Assembly (NCBI GenBank): GCA_024234735.1
Contig: JACKNV010000003.1
Span: 248,001-312,000, forward strand
Length of the DNA: 64,000 nucleotides
Direction: 5' to 3'
Source: Pseudomonadales bacterium
GTDB lineage: Bacteria > Pseudomonadota > Gammaproteobacteria > Pseudomonadales > Halieaceae
Below are positions 1-8,969 of this stretch, one piece after another (within the stretch, counting starts at the first letter, position 1; each line of letters starts with the position of its first letter). Below the pieces are notes generated by a model. That model had not been told where the DNA came from and did no database searches. It was given only the letters and a program-made list of their open reading frames with translations. The position numbers and the translations under genes were made by a program.

Positions 1-81
1 AAGATCGTGCGCGCGGTGCAGGCCACAGCCAAAGAGCTTAGGCGCCCGGAAAAGAACAAGCACCGTCGCAAAAAAGCCTGA
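1..81 (+). CDS. C-terminal end of an unidentified protein (partial)
   Basis: Frame 1 is open from the window edge to a TGA at 79-81 and gives 26 residues ending in a Lys/Arg-rich tail (EKNKHRRKKA). The gene lies 67 bp upstream of the molybdenum hydroxylase large subunit on the same strand, so it may belong to that operon. Too little is visible to assign a family. It could also be an unrelated upstream gene. Confidence 0.5.
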   Translation, partial: KIVRAVQATAKELRRPEKNKHRRKKA

Positions 82-148
82 CCGGCCGGAGCGAACGTGT
101 TCCTGCGCCGCGCAACAGTGATTGAACGAACTCCGACAGGAAGCTGAC

Positions 149-2428
149 ATGGGAAACGATCCGAGTTACACCAACCAGGACTTCAAGGTCATCGGCTCCC
201 GGGTAAAACGGCCGGACGGGGTGGACAAGGTCACGGGGCGCGCCAAATACGGTGCCGATCACAATGCCCCCGGGCAGCTGGTGGGCCTGTTTTTGCGCTC
301 GCCCCATGCCCATGCCCGCATCGTAAAGATCGCCACCGCCCGGGCCGAGAAACTCAGCGGGGTGAAGGCGGTGATCACCAGCGCCGACCTGCCCGACCTG
401 ACCAACGGTGATGCCGCGGCGCGGGACATACTGGAAAACTGCATGGCCCGTGGGCGGGCGCTGTACGACGGCCATGCCGTCGCGGCAGTGGCTGCGGTGG
501 ATGAGCAAACCGCGAAAAAAGCCCTGAAGCTGATCGAGGTGAGCTATGAGGTGCTGCCCCACGTGACCGACGTGGACGAGGCACTGAAGCCCGACGCACC
601 GGTGATTCACGAGGACATGTATACCGCCGGGGTGGACCCCAGGCCGAGCAGGCCTTCCAATCTGTACAACGTGTCCGAGTTCGGCCACGGCGACGTGGAG
701 GCGGGTTTTGCCGGGGCCGATGTCATCGTTGAGAAAAGCTACAAAACCGAGCAGACCCACCAGGGCTATATCGAGCCGCATGCCTGCGTGGCCAGCGTCA
801 GCCCCGACGGCACTGGCGAACTGTGGGTGACGACCCAGGGGCATTTCACCTATCGCAGCGTGTGCGCGACCCTGTTGGGTATGGATATCGCCAAGCTGAA
901 AGTGACCTCCTCGGAAATTGGCGGGGGCTTCGGCGGCAAGACCCATGTGTGGATCGAGCCGGTGGCGCTGGCCCTGTCCCGCAAGGCCAACCGGCCGGTG
1001 AAGGCGGTGATGAGCCGGGAGGAGGTGTTTCGGGCGAGCGGCCCCACCTCGTCCACCTCGATCGATATAAAAATCGGCGCCAGGCGGGACGGCACGATTA
1101 CCGCCGCCTTCGCCGCGTTGCGCTACCAGGGCGGCGCTTTCCGGGGTGCCATACCCGGCATGCCCTGGGCCATGATCGGGGCGATGACGTCCTTTGCCTG
1201 CTACGACCTGCCCAATGTGAAGTCGGTGGGCTACGACGTGGTGGTAAACCGGCCCAAGGCGGCTGCCTATCGCGCGCCCTCGGCACCCATGATCGCCTTT
1301 GCCGTGGAAAGCACCATGGACATGCTGGCCAAAGAGCTGGGTATCGAGCCGCTGGATTTGCGCATCAGAAACGCGGCCAGGGAGGGTACGCGCGCCTGTT
1401 ATGGCCCCGTCTACGGCCCCATCGGCATCGGCGCCACCCTGGAAGCGGTCAAGAACCACCCCCACATGCGCGCCCGGCTGAAGAAAAACCAGGGCAGGGG
1501 CATGGCCTGTGGTTTCTGGTTCAACTTCGGCGGGCAAACCTGTACCGACCTGAACATTGCCACCGACGGTTCGGTCACCCTGACTGTGGGCACCGTCGAT
1601 GTCGGTGGCTCCAGGGCCTCGCTGTCGCTGATTGCCGCGGAGGAACTCGGCATTCCCTACGAACAGGTCAAGGCGCATATTGCCGATACCGGCTCGCTGG
1701 GCCACAACGATACCACCGAGGGTAGCCGGGGGACGTTTTCCTCCGGGATGGCGGCCATATTTGCCGCGCGCCAGGCTATCGGAGTGCTGCGCGAACGGGC
1801 GGCCATCATGTGGGATATTCCGGTCGACGACGTGGCCTGGGCGGCCGGTCATGCCCGGGCCAGGGGCAGGAAGCACAGCAAGCTGAAGCCACTGTCACTG
1901 GCCGCCATCGCCGCGGCGTCGCCCACTACTGGCGGCCCCATCGCCGGGCACAACGAGTCGGTGCCGGACAACGCCGGGGTGTCCTTTGCCAGCCACATCT
2001 GTGACGTGGAAGTAGACCCCGAGACCGGCAGCACCCGCATCCTCCGTTATACGGTGGTCCAGGACGCCGGCAAGGCCATCCATCCAACCTACGTGGAGGG
2101 GCAGATGCAGGGCGGCGCCGCCCAGGGTATCGGCTGGGCGCTCAACGAGGAATATGTCTACGGCGAGGATGGGCGGCTGCAGAACCCCGGTTTTCTGGAT
2201 TACCGGATTCCGGTGTGTTCAGACCTGCCGTTTATCGACACCCAGATACTCGAGATACCCAACCCCAACCACCCATACGGTGTGCGCGGCGTCGGTGAAA
2301 CCTCTATCGTTCCGCCACTGGCGGCTATCGGCAACGCCATCTCCAACGCCGTGGGTGTGCGCATGAACCACGTGCCCATGTCGCCGCCGCGTATCCTGAA
2401 AGAGTTGGAACGGCGGGATGCCCTATAG
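149..2428 (+). CDS. xanthine dehydrogenase-family molybdopterin-binding large subunit
   Basis: A 759-residue catalytic subunit of the molybdenum hydroxylase family (xanthine, aldehyde or CO dehydrogenase relatives), which hydroxylates an aldehyde or heterocycle with water-derived oxygen. Visible are the glycine-rich cofactor loop GGGFGGK at about 258-264, AAYRAPS at about 372-378, and GVRGVGETS near the C-terminus with the expected catalytic Glu at about 717. The CO dehydrogenase loop (AYRCSFR) is absent, so a CO dehydrogenase role is unlikely. I chose ATG 149, which follows AGGAA at a good distance, over the TTG at 122. FeS and FAD subunits are not in the window and may lie upstream. The substrate cannot be read from sequence. 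Confidence 0.9.
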   Translation: MGNDPSYTNQDFKVIGSRVKRPDGVDKVTGRAKYGADHNAPGQLVGLFLRSPHAHARIVKIATARAEKLSGVKAVITSADLPDLTNGDAAARDILENCMARGRALYDGHAVAAVAAVDEQTAKKALKLIEVSYEVLPHVTDVDEALKPDAPVIHEDMYTAGVDPRPSRPSNLYNVSEFGHGDVEAGFAGADVIVEKSYKTEQTHQGYIEPHACVASVSPDGTGELWVTTQGHFTYRSVCATLLGMDIAKLKVTSSEIGGGFGGKTHVWIEPVALALSRKANRPVKAVMSREEVFRASGPTSSTSIDIKIGARRDGTITAAFAALRYQGGAFRGAIPGMPWAMIGAMTSFACYDLPNVKSVGYDVVVNRPKAAAYRAPSAPMIAFAVESTMDMLAKELGIEPLDLRIRNAAREGTRACYGPVYGPIGIGATLEAVKNHPHMRARLKKNQGRGMACGFWFNFGGQTCTDLNIATDGSVTLTVGTVDVGGSRASLSLIAAEELGIPYEQVKAHIADTGSLGHNDTTEGSRGTFSSGMAAIFAARQAIGVLRERAAIMWDIPVDDVAWAAGHARARGRKHSKLKPLSLAAIAAASPTTGGPIAGHNESVPDNAGVSFASHICDVEVDPETGSTRILRYTVVQDAGKAIHPTYVEGQMQGGAAQGIGWALNEEYVYGEDGRLQNPGFLDYRIPVCSDLPFIDTQILEIPNPNHPYGVRGVGETSIVPPLAAIGNAISNAVGVRMNHVPMSPPRILKELERRDAL

Positions 2429-2442
2429 AACCCGGTGAGCAC

Positions 2443-2694
2443 ATGCCGAAGGTCAAGGTGAGCTTTATCTCGTCGTTTCGGGCCGCCCTGGGTGGGGCCG
2501 ACGCGCTGGAGGTCGAGGCCGCGACGCTGCGTGAGCTGATGCGTACCCTGGTGGCGAAGTATCCGCGCATGCAGCAGCATATCGACGCCGGCGTCGCCCT
2601 GGCGATCGACGGGCAGATCTATCGCGACAACTGGGATGTGGAAATCGCGGCCGGCGCGGAGGTGTACCTGATGCCGCGCCTTCAGGGGGGATAG
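2443..2694 (+). CDS. MoaD/ThiS-family sulfur-carrier-like protein
   Basis: An 83-residue protein starting 14 bp after the hydroxylase stop, so almost certainly co-transcribed. It has the size and beta-grasp pattern of MoaD/ThiS proteins and ends in RLQGG. The terminal Gly-Gly is what an E1-like enzyme adenylates and thiocarboxylates in this family. The context suggests a carrier dedicated to cofactor sulfuration or maturation of the neighbouring molybdoenzyme; that role is inference. No MoaE or MoeB homologue is in the window, so a partner must be encoded elsewhere. Confidence 0.8.
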   Translation: MPKVKVSFISSFRAALGGADALEVEAATLRELMRTLVAKYPRMQQHIDAGVALAIDGQIYRDNWDVEIAAGAEVYLMPRLQGG

Positions 2695-2821
2695 TGGTGG
2701 CGGACCTGAGGTTGCCTACCGTGACTGGCAATACCGGCTACTGGAGTTTTGTCCCGGGCTCTTCGGTGGGGTAGGATTCGGGCACCTATAATTGCAGCGC
2801 TTGTATCAAGGGACGTATTTG

Positions 2822-4753
2822 ATGTCGGGATTTGCTCGCCAGCGGCCAGGGGCCGCGGTGTGTGCCATTCTTGCGGTGCTTAACCTGGTGTTTGTGGTAG
2901 CGGCGACTGCCTCCCCTGCCGGCTGGGAGCCGTCTGCCGGAACCCAGCATTTTCGTCCGATTCGCACCGACAGCCCCCGGCAGACCCTCGAGACATTCCG
3001 GTATATAGCCGACGAACTGGATCAGATGGTCGCCGACTACGGGCTGGAGTCAGCCAGCGATGAAGGTGAAACCTATAGCCGACTCAATCTGCTGATCGAC
3101 CAGGCCGCGGCGCTGGTCGACGGCTCCTCGCTACCGGAGGGTTCGCGCCAGCAAATAACCTCGGCAACCGTTATCCACCTGCTCGATATACTTGGCCGGA
3201 TCGAACTGCCCCCACGTGAGTCGATACCGGGAGCCGAACAGGGTGATTTGCCTTCATCCTGGCTCGTGCCTGGCACGCCTATCCGCATTGTCCGTATAGC
3301 GGACGGCCCGAGAGAGAATGAATACCTTTTTTCTGCCAAGACTCACGACGATACCTCGCGATTCCTGCGCGGCATCAATGACCTGCCTTTGCGCACCCGG
3401 GCCGGGATCAGCAACTGGTCGGAGGCGCTCTCCCAGATTACCGGGCCGCTGATTCCAGCCGCCTTTGTGTTGAATATGCCGGATCCATTGAAGCTGCTGT
3501 GGCTGGAGACCCCGATTTGGAAGATTCTGCTGGTAGCGATCCTGTACTCGCTATTGTTCGTCAGCGCCTATTGGCTCAACCGGCTGAGCAGCAGGCACAA
3601 GGCTCCCCGTGGCGTGGCTGGCAGTTTCGCCAGGTGCCTGCCGCCGATGTGGGTACTGTTGGTGCTGTGGTGTGTGGAGCCCGTGGTGACTTACCAGTTG
3701 AACGTAGCAGGGTCTTTCCTGGCTACCATTTCGATTGCCAATGCCGCCATCCGCTACACTGCCTGTGCCTGGCTGTTCTGGAATGCGACCCAGGCTCTGT
3801 TCGGGCACCTCGTCCGGCCGGGTGCCGGTGGCACTGAAAAAGCCAACCGCGAGATATTCCTGCTGCTGGGCAAGGTGGTAGCTGTTTTTGGCGTGGTAGC
3901 GATCCTGTCGACGGGGGCACAGGTAATAGGCTTGCCGGTGCTGAGTATTGTCGCCGGTTTGGGCGTGGGCGGGCTCGCCGTCGCGCTTGCTATTCGCCCG
4001 ACCCTGGAAAACCTCATTGCTGGAATAATGCTCTATCTGGATCATCCGGTGCGGGTTGGCGACTTCTGCTCCTTTGGCGACAAACTGGGAACCGTGGAGA
4101 ACATCGGCCTGCGTACCACCAAGATTCGGGGCAGGGACCGTACGCTGATTACCGTTCCCAATGCCGAATTCGCCGATATGGAACTGGTGAACTGGGCCGC
4201 ATGCGACATGATGCTGATCACCTCGACGGTCAGCCTGCGCTATGAGACCAGCTCCGATCAGTTGCGGCATGTACTGGTTAAAATGCGCGAGATGTTTCAC
4301 GCCCACCCCAAAATCGAAAGCGAGTCGGTACGGATTCGCCTGGTGGAGCTCGGCCCCTCGTCGCTGCAGATTAATATCCGTGTGTATGCCCTGACGCGCG
4401 AGTGGAACGAGTTCTTTGCTGTGCGTGAAGATGTATTGCTGCGTGCCAAGGATATCGTTCATGCTTCCGGTTCCCGCTTTGCGCTGCCTGCGCAGACCTT
4501 GCATCTAACGCGCGATGCCGCCGGCGACAAGGATCTCACTGCATTGGCCGAGCGGGAGGTGGAGAACTGGCGCAGTTCGGGCAGGTTGCCGTTCCCCGCC
4601 CCGTCCCCCGAGCGCCTGCAGGAGTTGGAGGGCAGCCTGGACTGGCCTCCCTATGGTTCGGTCGGCAGGCAGTGGCAGGAGCTGAACGTGTCGGAACCCC
4701 TATCCCGGGGCGATGGTGACGAGGAAGAAAAACCGGTTAGTGACAGGCAGTAG
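2822..4753 (+). CDS. MscS-family mechanosensitive channel with periplasmic N-terminal module
   Basis: A 643-residue inner-membrane protein. An N-terminal hydrophobic stretch (about 11-30) fits a signal peptide. A periplasmic module spans about 50-190, with landmarks DSPRQTL, RIELPPRESIP, IRIVRIADGP and YLFSAKT. Several membrane helices follow, then the MscS pore helix GLGVGGLAVALA (about 380-391) and a beta domain with HPVRVGDFC and ITVPNAEF. MscS proteins gate ions and solutes under membrane tension. ATG 2822 is preceded by AAGGGA; the TTG at 2792 is less likely. A longer paralogue lies at 8970-11315. The Arg-Pro after the pore helix replaces the Gln-Lys seen in that paralogue. Confidence 0.88.
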   Translation: MSGFARQRPGAAVCAILAVLNLVFVVAATASPAGWEPSAGTQHFRPIRTDSPRQTLETFRYIADELDQMVADYGLESASDEGETYSRLNLLIDQAAALVDGSSLPEGSRQQITSATVIHLLDILGRIELPPRESIPGAEQGDLPSSWLVPGTPIRIVRIADGPRENEYLFSAKTHDDTSRFLRGINDLPLRTRAGISNWSEALSQITGPLIPAAFVLNMPDPLKLLWLETPIWKILLVAILYSLLFVSAYWLNRLSSRHKAPRGVAGSFARCLPPMWVLLVLWCVEPVVTYQLNVAGSFLATISIANAAIRYTACAWLFWNATQALFGHLVRPGAGGTEKANREIFLLLGKVVAVFGVVAILSTGAQVIGLPVLSIVAGLGVGGLAVALAIRPTLENLIAGIMLYLDHPVRVGDFCSFGDKLGTVENIGLRTTKIRGRDRTLITVPNAEFADMELVNWAACDMMLITSTVSLRYETSSDQLRHVLVKMREMFHAHPKIESESVRIRLVELGPSSLQINIRVYALTREWNEFFAVREDVLLRAKDIVHASGSRFALPAQTLHLTRDAAGDKDLTALAEREVENWRSSGRLPFPAPSPERLQELEGSLDWPPYGSVGRQWQELNVSEPLSRGDGDEEEKPVSDRQ

Positions 4754-4828
4754 CCACGCTCTGCCTGAGCGTCTGAGTTACATTCGGCCATCGGTTCGGG
4801 GGTTTTACCTGCAGGTGAAAGCGCCGGA

Positions 4829-5935
4829 TTACTGGAGGGGATTCGCCAGCACAGAGCTGTGATCACCGGCAAGTTTGCTGAATCTGGCCAACGGAACAAT
4901 GGCGGGTGCACTCTGTTTCCGCAGCCAATTCAGGTCAAACTGTACATAGTTCAGGCTCTGATAGTCCCGCACAAAAAACCGACCTCTCTGCAGGTCTGAC
5001 AGGCTTGTCCAGGAGGTGTATTCCGTAGTTACTCCAGTTTGGTCGCCACCCATGGATTCCAGGTCCAACCCGCCTTCCCCGTGGCTGGCGGCAACTGTCG
5101 CGCCACGGGGACGGTCAAAATTATTCATGATATGGGCGAGCGCGCACACCGCCTCATCGGGGTCGTCGACTGGCATCGTGTGCTGGGCGTAGTACACCGC
5201 GCGTATGAAGCGGCCCACTGAGGTGTTTGAACCCGGCAAGCCGGCGGTCGCGATGCCGGAATCGGGTTGGCGGGCGTGAAAATTGCCGAAGTTTGCCTGG
5301 GATTGATCGACGTTGCTCAAGAACGTGTAATTGTTCAGGTTGGTGAGGTGCCAGTTAAATTCCGGGCCGTTAGTCATGACGCCCACCGGGTTGTCGTACA
5401 CCTGCTGTCTGCCGTTGGCAAATTCGATTACGATGCTGGCGCCCGTCCTATCATGCACCACGTAGTGAAAGGGCGACTCCACACCTCCAAGTATGGCGAG
5501 TTTGACCATGGAGACAGACTGTGTGGACAGGGCTTCCTTGACCTGGGCAACGCTGTCGAACTGGCTCAGTGTCCAGGAGCCCAGGTCGCTTGCCGACAAT
5601 AGTGTCTGGGTCAGTCGTGTACCGTGCGCGCCACCCTGGGAAGAGGGATAAGCCAGCAGGCTGAAGCTAAGGCCCTGTTCGTTCATGCCTTCGAGCACCT
5701 TGAAGTCAGCTGGTACCGCTTGCAACCCTGGTGCGGGGGCGCGTTCCGGCATCGTGATAGCCAGTACGCCGTGGCGCCCCTGATAGTCAAGAGGGGCGCG
5801 CCCCTCGACCGTGGAGCGAAATACCTCCCCGGCAGGGAAATAGGCCAGTTGATATGGCAGTTCCATGGACAGCTCGAGTGTCCTGCCAAAGTAAACGTTA
5901 TTGTGAATGTCGCGATAGGAGAGAGAGGTACACAT
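4829..5935 (-). CDS. linear amide C-N hydrolase (choloylglycine hydrolase/penicillin V acylase family)
   Basis: A 368-residue Ntn hydrolase. The protein begins Met-Cys (MCTSLSYRD), so removal of Met exposes Cys as the N-terminal nucleophile, as in bile salt hydrolases and penicillin V acylases. Other family-like stretches are NVYFGRTLEL near the N-terminus and the long beta-rich middle. No signal peptide precedes the Cys, so a cytoplasmic location is predicted. Likely substrates are amides such as acyl-homoserine lactones, conjugated bile acids or penicillin V, but sequence does not decide. It is convergent with the MscS gene at 2822, and about 120 bp separate it from the antiporter gene upstream. 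Confidence 0.87.
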   Translation of the reverse strand: MCTSLSYRDIHNNVYFGRTLELSMELPYQLAYFPAGEVFRSTVEGRAPLDYQGRHGVLAITMPERAPAPGLQAVPADFKVLEGMNEQGLSFSLLAYPSSQGGAHGTRLTQTLLSASDLGSWTLSQFDSVAQVKEALSTQSVSMVKLAILGGVESPFHYVVHDRTGASIVIEFANGRQQVYDNPVGVMTNGPEFNWHLTNLNNYTFLSNVDQSQANFGNFHARQPDSGIATAGLPGSNTSVGRFIRAVYYAQHTMPVDDPDEAVCALAHIMNNFDRPRGATVAASHGEGGLDLESMGGDQTGVTTEYTSWTSLSDLQRGRFFVRDYQSLNYVQFDLNWLRKQSAPAIVPLARFSKLAGDHSSVLANPLQ

Positions 5936-6055
5936 GGCAGTCGGTAGGAGGCAATCCCTGAAATAATTGTGTGAACGCGCCGACCGTTGAAGTCGGACCG
6001 CAAGGATAGTTAGGGCGGTGTATTTAGCAACCTGCTAAAGCGGCAGGGCTGGTTG

Positions 6056-7159
6056 TCACGGGTCCGCCGCTATTACCAGAAACGCGGTAAAAATAACCAG
6101 ATGCAGCCCTCCTTGCAATACCGTGGTGCGTCCGGTGGCCAGTGTCAGGGTGCTGATAAACAGCGATAACACAAGTAGCACGATATGTTCCGCCTCGAGG
6201 CCGAGCATAATTGGCACTTCCATTAGCAGCGAGACACCCGCAACCGCTGGGATAGTCATGCCGATGCTCGCCAGGGCGGAGCCCAATGCCAGATTCAGGC
6301 TGGTCTGCAGGTTGTTGGAGCGGGCGGCACGCAGTGCGGACAAGCCCTCCGGCAGCAGGACAATGACGGCTATGACAACGCCCACGAATGCGGGTGGCAA
6401 CCCCGCCACCCGCACCGTGGATTCGATTGATGGGGTCAAGCTCTTGGCTAGCAGTATGACGCAAAGCAGCCCGATAAAAAGCAGTAGCCAACTCGCCGCC
6501 ACCGCAGTGCGGGCTGGTGTGGGTGCATGGACTCCGCTATGGCCGCCCGCCACATCGAGGAAGTCCTCGCGGTGCCGACTGGTCTGCACGAACAGAAACA
6601 GTCCGTACAGTGCCAGGGAAACCGCGGCAACGAAAAACAGCTGGGTAGAGGAGTATATAGGCCCCGGAACTGCCTCGGTATAGTTGGGCAGTATCAGTGC
6701 GAGTGTCGCCAGGGTACCAATGACCCCCAGTGCACCGGTGGCGCCCTGCACCTGGAAACCCTGTTTGTAGTGGCGGATTCCCCCAGAGAGCAGACACAAA
6801 CCTACTATACCGTTCAGCACGATCATTACCGCTGCGAAAACGGTATCCCGCGCAATAGAGCTGACCCCATCTGCGCCAGAGAGCATCACCGAGACGATCA
6901 GCGCAACCTCGATGACGGTCACTGCCCCGGCCAACACCAGTGAGCCATAGGGCTCTCCCAGAGAATGTGCGACGATCTCGGCGTGGTAGACAGAGGCAAA
7001 CACGGTAGCGAGCAGAGTCACCAGTGTCACTGTATCAAGCAGGATCGCCGTGCCCCCTGTAGTGGGCAACAGGAACCGTGCCAGCGTCAGGAGTGCGGCC
7101 GCTAGCGGCACTATCCAGGTCCAGGCCGGTTTGCATGAAACTGCGTCTGAGTCGTTCAT
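6056..7159 (-). CDS. chaA: ChaA-type calcium/sodium:proton antiporter
   Basis: A 367-residue integral membrane protein with about ten hydrophobic helices in two related halves, as in cation/Ca2+ exchangers. Landmarks are VYHAEIVAHSLGEPYGSLVLAGAVT in the first half and LPEGLSALRAARSNNLQTSLNLALGS in the second; both carry the acidic and polar residues of the exchanger alpha repeats. It should export Ca2+, Na+ or K+ against H+ at the inner membrane. Its ATG overlaps the stop of the upstream amidohydrolase by four bases (ATGA), so the two are translationally coupled. The symbol reflects family resemblance only. Confidence 0.87.
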   Translation of the reverse strand: MNDSDAVSCKPAWTWIVPLAAALLTLARFLLPTTGGTAILLDTVTLVTLLATVFASVYHAEIVAHSLGEPYGSLVLAGAVTVIEVALIVSVMLSGADGVSSIARDTVFAAVMIVLNGIVGLCLLSGGIRHYKQGFQVQGATGALGVIGTLATLALILPNYTEAVPGPIYSSTQLFFVAAVSLALYGLFLFVQTSRHREDFLDVAGGHSGVHAPTPARTAVAASWLLLFIGLLCVILLAKSLTPSIESTVRVAGLPPAFVGVVIAVIVLLPEGLSALRAARSNNLQTSLNLALGSALASIGMTIPAVAGVSLLMEVPIMLGLEAEHIVLLVLSLFISTLTLATGRTTVLQGGLHLVIFTAFLVIAADP

Positions 7160-8541
7160 GGGGCAGCCTCGTTTGTGATTAGCATGGTGTTCTTATAGAT
7201 TTTGCCGTCCTTCATAATGACCAGGAAATTCCGCTCCGGGTCGGCAACCAGGTCGATGTCCTGCAGCGGATCGCCATCCACCAGCAGCAGGTCTGCGAGC
7301 GCCCCTTCGGTTACTACACCCAATTTTCCAGTGTAGGGCGAGCGTGGGCCGGACAGCGCGAGCAGTTCGGCGTTATCGGCAGTCGCCATTTTCAAGGTCT
7401 CGGCGGGGGTGTACCAGCGGGTCATCCTGGCGAGCGAGGCGCCCTGGGTTTGCGCGAGCTCCGCGCTGAACAGAATGTCCGCTCCCCACGCAGTTTTAAG
7501 TTTGTACTGCTTCGCCAGCTTGTAGGCCTTATCGGTTCCCTCCGCTACCTGCAGTTGCTTGATTCGTTCCGGCGAGCCTTCGGTTAAAAAGGAGCCACGA
7601 TCAGAGGTGAACGGTTGCAGGCTCCACCATATCCCCTTTTCTGCCATGAGGCGCACGGTTTGCTCGTCCAGGAGCTGGCCGTGATCGATGCATTTTACCC
7701 CGGCCTCGATGGCCTGCCGCACCGCCCTGGGTGTGTAGGCGTGCACGGTAACGTAGGTTCCCCAGTTCTCGGCCGCCTCGACGGCGGCGCGCAGTTCCGG
7801 TACGGTGTACTGGGTAACATCGAGGGGGTCGTATTGCGAGGAAACTCCGCCGCCCGCCATTAGTTTGAGCTGTGATGCGCCCAGTGCGAGTTGTTCGCGG
7901 GAGCGTTGTCGCACCAGGTCGGGGCTGTCCGCGATTTCGGCGACACCTATACGCTCCATATAGGGAAAGCTGTCAGGGCCAGCCGGTAGTTCATTCGGCG
8001 GACGGAAGTCGCCGTGCCCGCCGGACTGTGAAATCATCGCCCCTGCGGGCCATATACGTGGGCCGCGTACCAGTCCCATGTCGATGCCCTTCTTCAAGCC
8101 AAACACCGGGCCACCCAGATCGCGGACACTGGTGAAGCCGCGCAGTAGCATATCATTGGCGGCTTTCACGGCGGCGATGTTTATGAATCCGGCGTCGCTG
8201 GTTAGCAGTACCAGCGGGGGTAGGGTGGCTAGCATCAAGTGGGTGTGCGCGTCGATCAAGCCGGGCATCAGCGTGCGGCCGCCACCGGCAATTCGCGTGA
8301 GCGTCATGCCGGCTGGCGCAGCCAGTGGCCTGGTGGAAATCGATTCGATCGTATTCCCGATAATCAGGACATTGCTGGGTGCGGACAGACTGGTGGATTT
8401 TCCGCTGAAGATTCGCACGTTCTCGAACAGCACGGCGCGTGCAGTGGTGTCGGAATACGGTTCGGCGGAGGCGGCAATCCGTGCGGAACCTAGGCTGAGC
8501 ACCAAGACTGTGCCCAGTATGTGACAGAGAAATTGCTTCAT
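7156..8541 (-). CDS. secreted amidohydrolase (imidazolonepropionase-like family)
   Basis: A 461-residue metal-dependent hydrolase. An N-terminal signal peptide (basic start, then hydrophobic GTVLVLSLGSARIAASA) predicts export. The mature part shows the family's metal-binding motif DAHTHL after LMPGLID, a later VHAYTPRAV and CIDHGQL, and the GVKTDGALADLLLVDGDP-like C-terminal strand (here VTEGALADLLLVDGDP). Such periplasmic enzymes include Xaa-Pro and Xaa-Arg dipeptidases and aryl-dialkylphosphatase relatives; the substrate is unknown. The stop codon overlaps the start of the antiporter gene, so both probably form one operon read from a promoter upstream of 8541. Confidence 0.87.
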   Translation of the reverse strand: MKQFLCHILGTVLVLSLGSARIAASAEPYSDTTARAVLFENVRIFSGKSTSLSAPSNVLIIGNTIESISTRPLAAPAGMTLTRIAGGGRTLMPGLIDAHTHLMLATLPPLVLLTSDAGFINIAAVKAANDMLLRGFTSVRDLGGPVFGLKKGIDMGLVRGPRIWPAGAMISQSGGHGDFRPPNELPAGPDSFPYMERIGVAEIADSPDLVRQRSREQLALGASQLKLMAGGGVSSQYDPLDVTQYTVPELRAAVEAAENWGTYVTVHAYTPRAVRQAIEAGVKCIDHGQLLDEQTVRLMAEKGIWWSLQPFTSDRGSFLTEGSPERIKQLQVAEGTDKAYKLAKQYKLKTAWGADILFSAELAQTQGASLARMTRWYTPAETLKMATADNAELLALSGPRSPYTGKLGVVTEGALADLLLVDGDPLQDIDLVADPERNFLVIMKDGKIYKNTMLITNEAAP

Positions 8542-8969
8542 AAAGCGCTCTAGACTGAAGATGGTTCCGGCATGGAGAGCCCGGTGTTGACCGTTTATTA
8601 CGTAGTCTTAAGGGCTTTTACGGAGACAAATCACACGCAATCAGATATATCAGATAGCCCACGATGTGGCAAGAAAAGTCCGGTGGTCTTTTGGTGGCAG
8701 GCGCCCCGACGCAGCCGTCTGCACGACGCTGTTCACATTAGCCTTGGAGCCGGTAAGATGCTACCGGGTATCCGGCAGCACCTGCACGCAGAAAGCGGGC
8801 GGGGCTGGCCTGTTAAAACAGCTACCAGTAATGGAGAGATCTTCGTCTGTACTTGCGTCAAGATGCCGGATCAGGGCCCGTGGCTCTCAGCCAGTATGGT
8901 ATGGCTAGCAATATAGTCCGAGCGGAAGGCAATCGACCCCCATAAAAAATGGCAACCGGAGGAATGACC
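8542..8969. other. intergenic region between divergent amidohydrolase and MscS genes
   Basis: About 430 bp separate the minus-strand amidohydrolase start from the plus-strand MscS start, so promoters for both should lie here. The short open frames inside show no recognisable protein features. The only clear signal is GGAGGA at 8958-8963, the ribosome binding site of the MscS gene. I see no convincing hairpin or repeat. Confidence 0.5.

Noticed and set aside
38..1876. Long minus-strand open frame of about 600 codons opposite the molybdenum hydroxylase gene
   Set aside because: It is antisense to a gene with clear catalytic motifs, is rich in Gly, His and Pro, and shows no domain. High GC makes long antisense frames common.
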